The notes under the pieces: model-generated
Databases searched by the model: none
Told to the model about the DNA's origin: nothing
The model's input: the letters and a program-made list of their open reading frames with translations, nothing else
Made by a program: the position numbers and the translations under genes
Shown here: piece after piece, positions 44,350 through 55,807 of the stretch
Numbering within the stretch: the stretch's first letter is position 1
Layout of the letters: the number at the start of each line of letters is the position of its first letter
Source: Celoporthe dispersa
Lineage: Eukaryota; Ascomycota; Sordariomycetes; Diaporthales; Cryphonectriaceae
Assembly (NCBI GenBank): GCA_016584495.1
Contig: WAID01000013.1
Span: 1,178,001 to 1,242,000 of the forward strand
DNA: 64,000 bases
Direction: 5' to 3'

Positions 44350-44920
44350 ATGGCCTCCTACAACTCTTCCGTCGGTCTTGGGTCGGCTAAACCCCTGCGT
44401 AAGTGAGAAGACCTTCACCGGATTCCATGGCCCTCGTTGACAGACATACTGCACAGCTGTCACAGGCGGCTTTGCCCTGCCCTTCACCGCCTATTTCCTG
44501 TGGCTATCTGCCCGCTGCGTATGGATCCGGGTCCGCGACGAACACTGGCTCGGCGACGACTCCTCAAAGAAGGGCAGCAGAGACACCTCCAGCAGCGAGC
44601 TGAGGGCGGCCAAGGCCGGGAAGACAGTCGGGTACAACGACCTCCAAGTCGCGACGCGCGCTCACGCCAACTTTGTCGAGAACGTGCCTCTGGCCCTCGT
44701 CCTTGCCGGCACGGCCGAGCTGAACGGGGCGAACCGCACTGGCCTCGCCATGGCCCTGGGAGGGCTCTTTGTGTTCCGCGTGCTGCACGCCGAGTTCGGG
44801 CTCTTCAGGCCCGGGTCGATGTGTGTCGGCAGGCCTGTTGGATACTTCGGCACCTGTGGCCTGCTTGTGGTTTTGGCTTGGTATAGTGCTTGGCTGGTGA
44901 GTGACTATTGGGGATTGTGA
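44350..44920 (+). CDS. MAPEG-family membrane protein
   Basis: Microsomal GST-like (MAPEG) proteins are small ER-membrane enzymes in eicosanoid and glutathione metabolism; fungal members are mostly of unknown substrate. Two exons, 44350-44398 and 44457-44920 (intron 44399-44456), 170 residues. The short first exon gives MASYNSSVGLGSAKPL, leading into VTGGFALPFTAYFLWLSARC, the first membrane helix. The family block follows: GYNDLQVATRAHANFVENVP, with the conserved R-x-H-x-N-x-x-E-N pattern, then LALVLAGTAELNGANR and a C-terminal helix near LLVVLAWYSAWLV. It lies beside the RiPP-like genes but has no known part in such pathways. Confidence 0.85.
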
Positions 44921-45421
44921 AGTCCTGAGGCAGCAGGAGCACTTGCATTCTGGAAGCCTGTCGTACTTTAATGATGTCCTGGGCTCATTGTGTCATTTAT
45001 AGAGAATCGAATTTATGCAGTCTCTGAAAGTGTGGTCATCCCCAGTGCAGGCTGGCCAGTGTGGATGTCGTATAGCCAAAGGTATCCCCCAAACCTTATT
45101 GTGAGAATCTGCAGGAATTCTAGTGGTGGAAAATGGAGTTTGGCCCAATCGGACTGTCGCTCACTAATGTTCCAATATGCACTCGCAATTTCCAACAGTC
45201 CAGAACGTTATGTTTTGGCCCTCGTGTGTAATTACTAGGATGGAAGCAAGATCGCGAGGGCCAATGCCAGAGGAAAAACATGTTTTTTGTATACCCGGCT
45301 GCCTGAGCGCCCGCGCGCGAGGCCATTTTGCCTAGCCAATCCTTTATGAGAGGGCACTTACTACAGGCACTCTTGAAGTTCACACGTCATTATTCCTAGC
45401 TTATGGACGAAAATTCAATAG
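44921..45421. other. Convergent intergenic region
   Basis: 3' ends of the MAPEG (+) and flavin reductase (-) genes. Nothing recognised. Confidence 0.5.
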
Positions 45422-46825
45422 TTACAATTTGGCCATTTCGCCAATCCTGGCGGAATACCAAGCCTAAGGATAAGTGACCACCAGTTAGCAGCGTTCCCCA
45501 TCTTCAAGTTGTACATCAGAGGCGCCGCCTCGAAGGAGCAGGAGAACATCTGGTGGACTTACCGACTCGGCGCCGGCCCCAACACTCGGCGCGATCTTCT
45601 TCGCAACCCAGGAGGCCTGGATGTTCTTCACGAACAGCTTGGAGTCCTCGTCCTTGACCTCGCGGTTGAACACGATAGTTTTGGGCAGCATCGGGTTCAG
45701 GACAGCAGGCCGGGCCAGGCCAACAAGATCGCACCAGCCCTCAGTCACGGCAGCCTCCATCCCGTGGCGCGTCTGGAAGCCACCGGTAACTATGAGGAGG
45801 AGCTGAGGGAATTTATCTCGAATAGCCTTAGCAAAGTCGAGAAAGAATGCCTCGCGGGCTTTTGTCCGTTCAGACTTTTCATTATCCTTGCGAGCTTGGA
45901 ACATCTAGCATTTTTGTCAGCTATCTATCGCGAGGCATGCTTACAAGTATTATTGTGTGGAGAGAAGAGCAACTTACCGTAGGGTCTTCATACGAGCCAC
46001 CGCTGATTTCCAGAAAATCGATACCTGAATCCACAATCATTTGCAATTGCTCGATGCAGTCCTGAAGCTCTGATTCGGATTGATGGTCGACGCTGTTCAG
46101 CTTGATGCCTATGGTAAAGCTCTTCGGTGTTGTCTTTCTCATCGCCTTGATGATATCAACCACGATCTGAGCTCTTTTGGCCGGGGGTCCCGCCGTATGC
46201 GTCAGTCCTCTTGTTCACTTTGGCGCTTAGGAACTGCGCAAGCAGATACCCGTGGGCAGCATGGATCTCTGCGCCGTCAAAGCCCGCTTCGGCGCTGATA
46301 CGCGCAGTAGTAGCAAACCGCTGCACGACATCCTCAATATCGGCCACAGTCATGGCCTTCGGCGTGCCGAAAAGCACAGCCGACGCAACCCTTGCCAGGA
46401 AGCCTGGACCCAATTGCAGCGGTACTGCTGATGGTGCGAGGCTCTTGTCGAAAAAACCCCTTCTTCCCAGCTCCCAACGGGGACTGTCGGCCAGGGTGGT
46501 TGATCTGGACTATAGCCCTGGTTGGCGAGCTGTCGACCGCGCCCCGGCTGGCCCTGGCCCAGCTTTTCCAGGCCTCAAGCATGCCGGCCTCGTCTTCCAC
46601 CAGGCAGACATCCCCGGGCTGCCCGAGATAGCGCTCGTCAACCTGCACATTCCCCGTCAAGACGAGGCCCCACCCGCCGTCTGCCCAGACCGAATATGCG
46701 CTGCTGAGCGTCGGAGTGGGCAGCCCGTCCTTGCAGAGCGCCTCTGCCATAGCGGCCTTGACCAGGCGGTTCGGCAGGACGAGCCCACTGGGGAGGGTGA
46801 TGGGCTTGGAAATCTGGAGATCCAT
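45422..46825 (-). CDS. NADH:flavin oxidoreductase, old yellow enzyme family
   Basis: An FMN-binding TIM-barrel ene-reductase, which reduces activated C=C bonds. Three exons: 45978-46825, 45563-45904 and 45422-45463; 409 residues, the usual family length. Landmarks are LPNRLVKAAMAEAL (FMN region), IVQINHPGRQSP, AGFDGAEIHAAHGYLLAQFL (barrel strand with substrate-side His), DFLEISGGSYEDP and IVTGGFQTRHGME plus DLVGLARP (phosphate binding). The last small exon gives AWYSARIGEMAKL, matching the family end. Two one-base frame shifts occur in exon 1, at a run of six T (plus-strand A, 46451-46456) and a run of five C (plus-strand G, 46193-46197). Both resolve to good coding sequence on either side, so I read them as consensus errors. 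No signal peptide; probably cytosolic. Whether it serves the RiPP-like cluster is unknown. Confidence 0.87.
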
Positions 46826-47976
46826 GGCGGCGGCGCACCGGCGGCGAGAAAAAGTCTTCTGGGCGAGGGCGGTGTGTAATTAAATCTTGCGAAACTCGAT
46901 CGCTGAGACCATCCGAAACCACGCAGATGTCGAGCGTGTGTGTAGGTAATTAATGCTGAGCTTTGATGAAGCTTATGGACCTAATCACAACTGAGATGGG
47001 CAGTCCGCTGCCGGGAGACTTGCTTTGGTTTTGTACTGGTACTGCAAGATTCGCAGCAGATGAATATGCGAATCTAGATAAATATTATAAATTTCTAGCA
47101 AATTCGTTTTGCAGCTAGGCTTCGGACAAGGCCGGCGGGCCTGCCAATACGACTTTGGCAAGGCTGCTGGACGGTGCCGAGGTCTGCGGCATATCAATCC
47201 TTCCGACGGGCTACAGGGGCGGGTCCGCTACGGTCGCTCCATTTTTTTCTTCTTTTTTTTTTCTCTCCCTCCTTTTCTCCATCTCTCTCCTAGATGCAGT
47301 TTTCGCGCGCCCATTTGCTCGTCGAGGCCGCCTCCCTCCCCAGCTGGTGCTCCAGGGTAGGGTTAGCCTAGGCGGAGACCGGAGATTTCGGTGCATCCTG
47401 AAACACCGCATTAAGATTCCAATGTCTCCCATTCTTGCTGACCATCACAAATCCAGCCAATGTAGGGCCCTTTTTTTTTTTTAAAAAAAAAAAAAAGTCT
47501 GTGGTGCTTATAAATGTCAGTTTTGTAGATATGACACGGCCGTTGTAGACTGTTCTCGATCTACTCTGCGTTGGCGTGTGGGAGGAAGATGGGAATATGC
47601 TTTTTTTCTTCTTCTTTCTTTCTCAGCAGAGAACCCGTGACGAGATCATATTCTACATACGCGAGCGCAGGGCTACTACTACGCCTCTCATCTTTCCACA
47701 GCTCACGCTGGATAGCCTGTCTTTCCTCCTTTCTTAACTATCACGTACCTCCCGAACAGACTGGGTTGCTTTATCGAATCGTTCAGCTCTCTGTTGTGGC
47801 GCTCCTTGCTTCTTTGGTAGGATCAGCTTGGTAGTGGGTGCCCCGGCTTACTTCATCAATCGTTAATTTGTCATTATAATAGTACACAGCACTATAGCTT
47901 TGAAAGCTGTTATTGCATTACAAATATTAGACACCCTTTTGTGCCGGATCAATCCGCTGCCTTCTGTTCCTCCCGA
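46826..47976. other. Intergenic, low-complexity rich
   Basis: Promoter of the flavin reductase gene, CT-rich tracts (47238-47285 and 47605-47635) and a T/A palindrome listed separately. No gene recognised. Confidence 0.45.
47471..47496. repeat. T12-A14 palindrome
   Basis: Twelve T followed directly by fourteen A, self-complementary. Homopolymer lengths this great are also prone to sequencing error. Confidence 0.9.
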
Positions 47977-49185
47977 TCAATACGTGACCTTTCTTGGTAT
48001 CTTGCCCGTCGGCGGTGGCGAGGTGAGATCCTGGAAATATGCTTTATAGTAGGCGCCGTCACTACTGATTCCTCGCGCCATGGCCGGCTGCTCCGGTGCT
48101 CGCACAAGACGGTAGGTGTCCAGCCCGTCGTCATCCTGCCCAGGATTCGCGGTCTGGTACCCCATGACTTTGAGCAGGTGGTAGAGGCCAGCCGCCAGCA
48201 GAGCCCCGAGACCTGGCCCGACGAAGAAGATCCAGATGTAGCTGACAAAGTTTCCGTTGATGACCGCCGGGCCGAGCGTCCTGGCTGGGTTGACAGACGT
48301 GCCGGTGTAATTGATACCTGTGTGTTTTCACACGATGGGTCAGCTCCATGCCCACGTCACCATTGACTATTGAAGAAAATCAATGGAAAAAAAAAAGAAC
48401 AAGAAATATGGCGGGCCTTGCTCACCAATGAGGTGGTCAATGAAGAGGGCCAGTCCAATAGCAAGCGGTGCGATGAAGGATGTCCGGCTCTTTTCGACGG
48501 CCAGCATGAGGATGGTCATGACCAGCTGCGCGGTCAGGATGGCCTCCAGAAACAAACCCTGCACAAACGTGGCTCCTGAAGCGAGGGCATTCTCGGCCTG
48601 GAGAGGTCCTGGTAAGATCAAGGAGACCAAGCCGGCGGCGGCGATGGCTCCAGCGAACTGCATCGGCACCACGCAGGCCAGCCGTACCCAGTCGAAGGCT
48701 CCCGCGATCCAAAGGGCCAGCGATACCTGGGTATTTTCTGTCAGTCCAGAGCCCCAATACACGCACGCACAGCCATCCAAGCGAGTCTGTCGGGCCTCTT
48801 ACCGCAGGGTTGAACATGCCCCCGCTGACACGATAGAATATCCAGACGTTCACACCCAGGCTGACTCCGAACACGGCACTGATGTAGGTAATCTGTAGGA
48901 GGCTGAGTCCTGTCTGCTCCAGCACCGGGCGGAGAGTATCGGCCTTTTCGTTTCCAATCTGGGCGGCGGCGTATGAAAAGAAGAGAACATCACGGTTCCC
49001 AGGAATTCAGCTAGCATGGCCACCATGTGTCCGCGGAAGGTCGGGTTCATCCTCCCAAAGACTCGATTCAACGGCCCATAGGGCACTGGCTCCACGGGCT
49101 CCATCATTGTTGCTTCCCTCTGGATGAGCGAGAACTCGTCCTGCTCGGCTGCTCGCCTCCTCTTGTAGGTCAGGGGAATCGGCAT
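47977..49185 (-). CDS. Aquaporin / MIP-family channel
   Basis: A six-helix membrane channel for water or small solutes. Three exons: 48803-49185, 48426-48726 and 47977-48317; about 341 residues. The N-terminus is hydrophilic, then FRGHMVAMLAEFLGTVM begins helix 1. The first pore motif is SGGMFNPAV (NPA, split by intron 48727-48802) and the second is GTSVNPARTLGPAVI (NPA-R). Between them are helices such as PMQFAGAIAAAGLVSLIL and FIAPLAIGLALFIDHLIG. The second NPA-R context with TLGPAVI is like classical aquaporins rather than glycerol facilitators, but this is a judgement by eye. A base seems missing near 48984 (VMF to FSYAAAQIG), inside helix 1. Beyond helix 6 a roughly 55-residue cytoplasmic tail follows. 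Confidence 0.87.
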
Positions 49186-51757
49186 GGTCGACTCTGTGTC
49201 ATTTGGCTAAAGAGGCGCTGGCACAACAATGGGATCTGCGAGCCATCCAAACCGGCAAGCTGGAAATAGAAGAATGCCAGTTCACCCGAGCCGGACGGCG
49301 ACAAAGGGGACGTTGAAGATTTTCCAGGCACCGGCTGAGTTGGATCCCGTGTTTCTATGGCAAAAGTGTAAGAGAAGAGAAAGGGCGGGCACTGATAGTC
49401 TCTTTCACGTTCTGGGCGTAGACCCAAACACGACATGCAGAGTCAAGAAGTGGGATGTCACCTTGGTAAAGAAGAAAAAGACAGTTTAAAAAAAAAAAAC
49501 TAGCCGATGTCAACAACCACATAACCATCATCAGACGAGTATCCTCCGGGGTCTTGTGCCAGCCTAAAACCGGGAAACCTCTGGGCATCTCGAACCGCAT
49601 GGAGGGCGGCATAGTCCGCTTAGCCTCGTGGGGTATAGTACGATTCGGATCAATATGTGATGCTTCAGATCATGTAGGGCATAATTGCTTCATGCTGGGG
49701 GGGAAGCTGTGGCGCTACCCATGCCTCAGCACATCGGCCTGGGCCCCGCTCGATGTGTGTCGTTGCCTTCAGCCTGAGTATGGCTTTAAGGTTTTGTGGT
49801 GGGATTTCCGCTCGGGCCTGTCGGTGCGCCATGCACGTACAGACATACTCTGCAGGTATAGACGAGCCAACGTCACGGCACTGTTGGCATTCTTCGCAGA
49901 GAAGCTAAACAGTGCAGACAGAAGACGCCCTGCCGTGGTTGATGGTGCATCGTTGAGACGAGGCCGTGCGGCTGGGGTTTGAGTCTGGGGCAATCTTCAG
50001 TGCGGTCTCAGTTGGCCAAAACCAGATTAGCGATCAACAAATCTCGGTTAGGGGCAACCACAGATGACGACAGGTGCCACAGTCTGGGGTGATCACTGAT
50101 TACATGACATGCGGCGTGCCTCATGGTTCCAGGTTCTTAAACCAGCTGCTTGATGCGAATGGCAGATTGAGTTAGGATACATCATCTTGGTATAGTTCAT
50201 CGTTTGCTCTCTGACTCGTTCGCGGGAGCTAATCACGACCCAAGATAGGAGATAAAGTGGCAAAGAAGAGAAACCCCAGGATGCGGCGCTCAGGGACATT
50301 TGTTTCATTGTGTTGATTATTTGCTCACTCTTTAAGCAATATAGCCCAGTTAGTTCTCCCTCCCGTACAGAATTCACATACAAGACTCCCGTGACTTTTT
50401 CTTTTTCTCCCTCTCAAGAGGCGTCCTTCGACATTCGAACGGCATCACCGTTTCTGGTTAATTACATGCCGAGGTCTCGGCCCCAGCAACCCAGTGCCTT
50501 TTCGATCTGATGATACACTTGAACGTACGACTGAGTCGGAGCATTTCCTCGTAGCGCATGAAATGCGTCATACGACGCTTGGAATGATAACGTGGAGGTT
50601 CTGTAGGCACAGTGAGGTAAATAGTCGGACATGGCATTGACCCGATCTGTTCCTTTGTTGGTTGGTTCGGAATACTCGGCCACAGTTTGCCATCTTAGGA
50701 GAAGGAGAGATTTTATAATGTGACTTATCAATTTTTTTCTCTCTCTAACTCTGAAATTGAGTTTATACAAAATGCACGAGCATTGAAGCCGAGGGTCCTT
50801 GGCTAACGTGGCTTACGATTAGCAGCCACACCCAGTGGAGAGGTTGAGTTTGTCGAGATCGGACGGTGATTACCGCTTTGTCTGACGCGACTCAACAGAG
50901 GTGGGAATCTTGGCGCAGTTTCACTTCAACATCCACCCTCGATGGTTGAGCAGTAAGCATTGCGAGCAGGTCTGGCAAGGCGGTGCATTATGCATCAAGC
51001 TTAGAAAATTAGCTTGCAACTTTTCATCATTTCATATAAGTGATAAGCGAGACCTACCTAGGGAATAATTACTGCAGTGATACCTGTCCAAATGTGTAGA
51101 GCAGTGACTAAGCCGGACCAAGGATCAAATCATCCAACTGTGCAGGTGACTGGCGTATTTCTGTGCACCGGAGCGTACAAGTACCTCTGAATGTGAGGCC
51201 TATATGTGCTAGGCGCTATGAATCCCACCTTTCAGATTATCACTTACAGACACACAGTACTAAATGGGAGACATTCAGAAAAATTCAAAGGAAAACAATA
51301 TCCCAAAAACCCCAACTGAGACCACAGAGTGTAGTCCAAGATTCGATCAGCTGCACCACCCCAAAGCCCAGCGTGACGTTTGGGGCGGGGTCACTCTACC
51401 TCTTGGCCCCCCATCACCCAAATGTCACCACCCAGTGAGACCAGAGGCGATGCCGAAATGAGTAACTGCTAAGTTGGGCCTGGCAACACGTGAACCACGC
51501 GCGGCTGACAGCAAACGCGGGCCTGTGACTTGCATCGTACAAGCATCAACGTGAAAGCATCAACATCGGGGCTTTAATGTCTCCTCAAGAGAATCTCCAT
51601 CAGGGAGACTGGAACTGAACCAACTTTCTTTTATTACACAAACACCAGAGCCTCTCATACAATACTCTCTTGTGTGTTTGTGTTTTTCTTTTTCTCCTCT
51701 CTCTTTTTTTCCCTCGCGCCCTCATCTTCGTTGCCGCCTAATCACTTTCTCATCACC
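49186..51757. other. Long intergenic region, no gene recognised
   Basis: About 2.6 kb between the aquaporin promoter and the cupin gene. Open frames are short, overlapping and without family features. The stretch before 51758 is CT-rich, as expected for a fungal leader. Confidence 0.45.
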
Positions 51758-52502
51758 ATGGAAAGCACCTTCTCCACCGACCACCCGGTCATCAAAAGAG
51801 CCGCCCCAGACGCGGTGGTCTACGACCTATCCGAGCAAGACCAGGTCACCATCACGCTCCCGATCGGCTCGACCTGGACCAGCGGGCTCCACTGGCACGA
51901 GGACCACGTCGAGTACCTGCGCGTCCTCAAGGGCGCCGTGCGCGTCACGCTCGGCGACCAGGTCCTCACCATCTCGGCACAAGAAGACGAGGTGACAGAA
52001 GTCAGAGTCGACCGCAACACCTGGCACGAGTGGGGCCGCGCCGATATCTACGGCGACCAGGGAGGTCGTGGTGGTCGAGAGAACGGACCCGGAGGACGGG
52101 CAGAAGGCGGTCTTCTTCTGGAACCTCAATGGGGTGATCCTGCGGGGGCAGGGGTTTGTCTGTCCGCCGTACATGTCGGCTTGGGTGCACGGTGTGCTGG
52201 TGGACGCGTGGGTGACGCTGGGCCTGTTTGTGATCTTTCGCGACCTGGATAACTTTCCGGTGCTTCTTGATGTGCCTGGGGCGTTCTCGACGAGGGGGTT
52301 TGCCTTTGCGAGCGGTACGCTGGGTCATGTCTTGCTCCGGGGGATGGACCGGTTCGTCTCGCACTTTGTGCTCTTTGTCGCGTATCTGGTGGCGTTTGTA
52401 TTTGGTTTCTCCTCTGTGCGGGCGGAGTTCACACCGAGTAAGGTGCACGACAGGTGGGCGTCAACACGAGACGGTCGTGGAAAGGCGTCCAAGGCAGCGT
52501 AA
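51758..52502 (+). CDS. Cupin-domain protein with hydrophobic C-terminal segments
   Basis: Single exon, about 247 residues after allowing one frame shift. The N-terminal half (starting MESTFSTDHPVIKRAAP) is a cupin: SGLHWHEDHVEYLRVLKGAV gives the H-x-H and following Glu metal-ligand pattern with the conserved Gly, and RVDRNTWHEWGRA supplies the second-motif His. After GDQ, a GGG at 52060-52062 puts the rest one base out of frame; the continuation VVVVERTDPEDG is good coding sequence. The C-terminal half has two hydrophobic stretches (about AWVTLGLFVIF and FVSHFVLFVAYLVAFVFGF), probably membrane helices. No substrate can be assigned. A cupin coupled to membrane helices is a less common arrangement, though I believe similar fungal proteins exist. 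Confidence 0.75.
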
Positions 52503-52917
52503 TGTCGGTCCGCGGTTGAGACGCCAGCTGTTGACCCAATTTTTTCAGAGAACGGTTAGCGTTGGGTCTATTCATAATGAGGATTTGTCGACCGACTCGA
52601 ATCGATTTGGAAAGAGCCTAAGATGATATCGGCCGCAAGTGACCAATTATCCGTCAAACACTCTAGAGAGCACGATCTTTCAGACTCACTGAGTGGATTG
52701 ATACAAATTATACTTCACAACTCGATGATTACTAGGTACTAATATCACTTGAACAGACTCTGTGAGGTGGCTCACGGAAGCGGTTTGCAGGCTCAAACCC
52801 CAGGAATTGAATTGTATGTACAAAGATGACCTGAATACGATCACCTATCACCATCAGAATAATGCTGCTTAAAAGCCACCTATGAACACTCTCCCAAGCC
52901 CCGATTCCCGCGCAGGC
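52503..52917. other. Convergent intergenic region
   Basis: 3' ends of the cupin (+) and GH74 (-) genes; AT-rich, nothing recognised. Confidence 0.5.
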
Positions 52918-55807
52918 TCAGACGCACTGAGAGTAGTAGTCATTCTCATACGTGCAGGTCGACCCACTAGCACAAGTCGTGCACCCCGTAAACCCATCTC
53001 CACCACACTGGGCGTACACCGCCGCGGTGCAAGTACTGGCAGGGGCCGTAGATGTCGACGTGGTGCTCGTCTGCAGCGTGGTGCTGCTGCTCACAGTGCT
53101 CGTGGTCTTGGCGCTGGAGGAAGAGGAGGTCGTGCTGACGACAGTGCTTGTTGTGGAGGTCTTCACGCTCGAAGAGGTGGTGGCGGTCGACTTGGAAGAC
53201 GAGCTCGTGGTCACGGTCGAACCCGTCAGCGAGCCAGAGGCGTAGTAGACCCCGCGTCCCACACCAGAGCCGACATAGACCTGACCGGCCGTATTCCCGC
53301 TGCCGACAAGCTTGGCGCCCGAGATGGCACCGAAACCCTGGCTGCCCTGGATATCCGTCCAGGTCGACCCGTCGTCGGCAGAGGCGTACAGCTTGTTGCC
53401 GTCGGGCCCGTCGCCAAAGGCATACAGATACCAGGTGGAACCCGAGGCAGGCAGACCAAGGGAGATCTGCTGGGTGGCCGTGATGGTTGTCGACAGCTGG
53501 GAGAAGCTGGCGCCGTAGTCGGTGGACTTGAAGATGCCCAGGTTGGTGGAGACGTAGACGGTGCCCGCGGTGGTCGGGTGCGCGACGATCTGGACGACCG
53601 ACGAGGCACTGCCCAGGGCGCCGCCCTTGGTGAAGGTCGAGCCTGTGTCTGTGGAGACATAAAAGGCACCCGACACAGCGCCGTAAAAGACTGTACCGTT
53701 ACGCTTGTCGCTGGCGATGACGGCGCCTGAGGACAAGGTGCTGACGGTTGCAAAGGTGCTCTGGTACTGGGAGCGCATGACGCCGGATGTGGCGCTGGAC
53801 CAGAGGATGGTGTCTGCATCGGCGGAGTAGGCGACGTAGCCACCGTAGTCTGTGGTGCTGGAGCCGTAGTCGATGTTCCAGGAGGCACCCCCGTCGGTGC
53901 TGATGGCGATCATCTCGGAACCTGTTGCGTCGCCGACACGGACAATGTTGGCGGGATCATTTCCGGCATAGTCTGAAAAGAAACAAAGGTTAGAAATGAC
54001 CAAGACGCACTCTCTCATGGGCTGGATCAACTCCTATTAATCTGAGGGGGAAAAAAGAAAGAAGAAGGGGGAAAAAACACCTACCGACGCTGGTCGAGGT
54101 GGCCCAGAAGGGTGTCATCCACGTCGTCTGCGGGCTGGTCCCAAGATCCGACGCGCTCTCAAACGTGAACCCGCAGTCATCTCCGACAGCGACCAGCAAC
54201 TCCGACCCGCCAGGCACAGAAGTAAACCACTGCGTGGCAAACTCATTAATCCCATCCGCCAGCGACACGATCGAGATGTTGTGCGCCGTGTCCCAGTCCG
54301 TCAGGTCATGTCCGCCGTACATGGTCAGACCAGTACCATAGAGCCAATTATCACTATCAAAGGGGTCAATCTCCATGGCCTCGATCATCCAGCCGAGCTG
54401 CTCGGCGCCCGAGACGGAGATGAAGCTGTTGTAGATCCATGGCGCGATGGGCGTCGAGATGCTGTAGTAGCGGTCCATGTCCGGGTAGCTGGTCCACTCC
54501 CAGATCGGCGACCAGGTCGCTCCCGAGTCGGTGGACCGCCAGTACTGCGCCTCGGGCCACCAGCTGTTGAGCGCAGCCACCATCAGCGTCCCTGGGCTCT
54601 GCATGTCGAGGGCCAGGCCGCCGAAGCCGAAGTAAAGATCGGAGCCGGACACGGGCGTGATGTCGGTCCAGGTTGCATTGCTGATATCATAACGCCAGAC
54701 GGCGCCGAGGAGCCCATCGTAGGGTCCAGTCCCGTCAGAGTAGGTGATGTAGAGGGCGCCCTCGTCTGGCTGGATCTTGCCCTTGTGCGGGAAGTATGTT
54801 CCAGGCTGGCCCTCGACCGCGCTCCAGGTCGATCCGGCGTCTGTCGAGACCCAGACGGCCTCGACGCTGCCGTTGCTGGCAGATCCGACAAAGATGCGCG
54901 AGGTCGCTCCGTCCGTGGTGGAAGAGGTCGGGTCAAAGGTTACCCATGCCAGACCCTGGAGGTCGCTCTCGTAGCCGGTGGTATCACTCGGGTCTGGGGC
55001 GTAGTTGCCGACAGCCGTGAAGGACGAGACCTTGCTGAAGGTCTCGCCTCCGTCGGTCGACTTCCAGAGGCCGTTTCCGCTGCGGGCTCCAAAGTAGATG
55101 ATGTCGGAGTTGACTGGGTCGACTGCCAGCCTCTCACCCACTTCATACATGACCAGGTCTACGTCAGCCCATGTATCATCCAGAGTATGGGTGAAGAAGG
55201 AGAAAATATAGCAGAGATGTGGGCGAAAATAAAGGCTTACTTCCTCGGCCAGGCATATTGCCACCAACTTTGAACGTCAGGTTGGTGAAGCTCCAGGTCT
55301 CTCCCTGGTCGGAACTCCTGGCAATGACACCGTCATCTGGATCCCAGCTATCCTCGATAGTCAGTCAAGGTCTGTAGGCGTGCGACGCTTCCCGAAGGTG
55401 AAGACAACACAAGGAAAGATTACCTGTTGGTGTACTCTCCAAGGGCAAGGTAGATCTTGGTGTCATCTTGAGGGTCCAGTGCCATAGCATCGACGCCTGC
55501 TCTGTCCCTTGGGTAAAGGTCAGCATATCTTCTGCATAGCCCTCTGACATGGCCGGATGGCCGCATACCAATTGGCATCCGTGATGATACTATCCGTCAT
55601 GGGCGTCCAGGAATAATCCGAGTTCATGCGGTAGAGCCCACCAATGTCGGTGCGGGCATAGACCAAACCCTCGGTGGTCGGGTGGTAAACGATTCCATCG
55701 ATGAAGCCACCTCCTCCGTTGATGTTGACGTTGGTCCAGGACGAGAAGGCCGCGCTGGCTGGGGCAGCCACTGCGGTGAGCAGCGGCAGCGACTGGAGAT
55801 ACTTCAT
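52918..55807 (-). CDS. GH74 endo-xyloglucanase-type enzyme with C-terminal CBM1
   Basis: A secreted two-domain beta-propeller glucanase; GH74 enzymes cleave xyloglucan. Five exons join without any frame break: 55569-55807, 55424-55507, 55241-55347, 54085-55140 and 52918-53972; 846 residues. A signal peptide (MKYLQSLPLL start, ending ASA) precedes FSSWTNVNINGGGGFIDGI, the characteristic mature start, followed by YARTDIGGLYRM. GERLAVDPVNSDIIYFGARS and repeated S-x-D-x-G-x-T-W units (for example STDSGATWSPIWEW) are the propeller blades. A Ser/Thr linker of about 70 residues leads to a CBM1: CTAAVYAQCGGDGFTGCTTC and a Cys-Val end, with the Cys pattern and aromatic residues that bind cellulose. 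Intron 55141-55240 must use the acceptor before TGGGTGAG to give NMPGRGMGERL, as in the family. Confidence 0.94.

Noticed and set aside
54281..55273. 330-codon plus-strand frame
   Set aside because: Antisense shadow of the GH74 propeller exon; the minus strand has clear family motifs and splicing.
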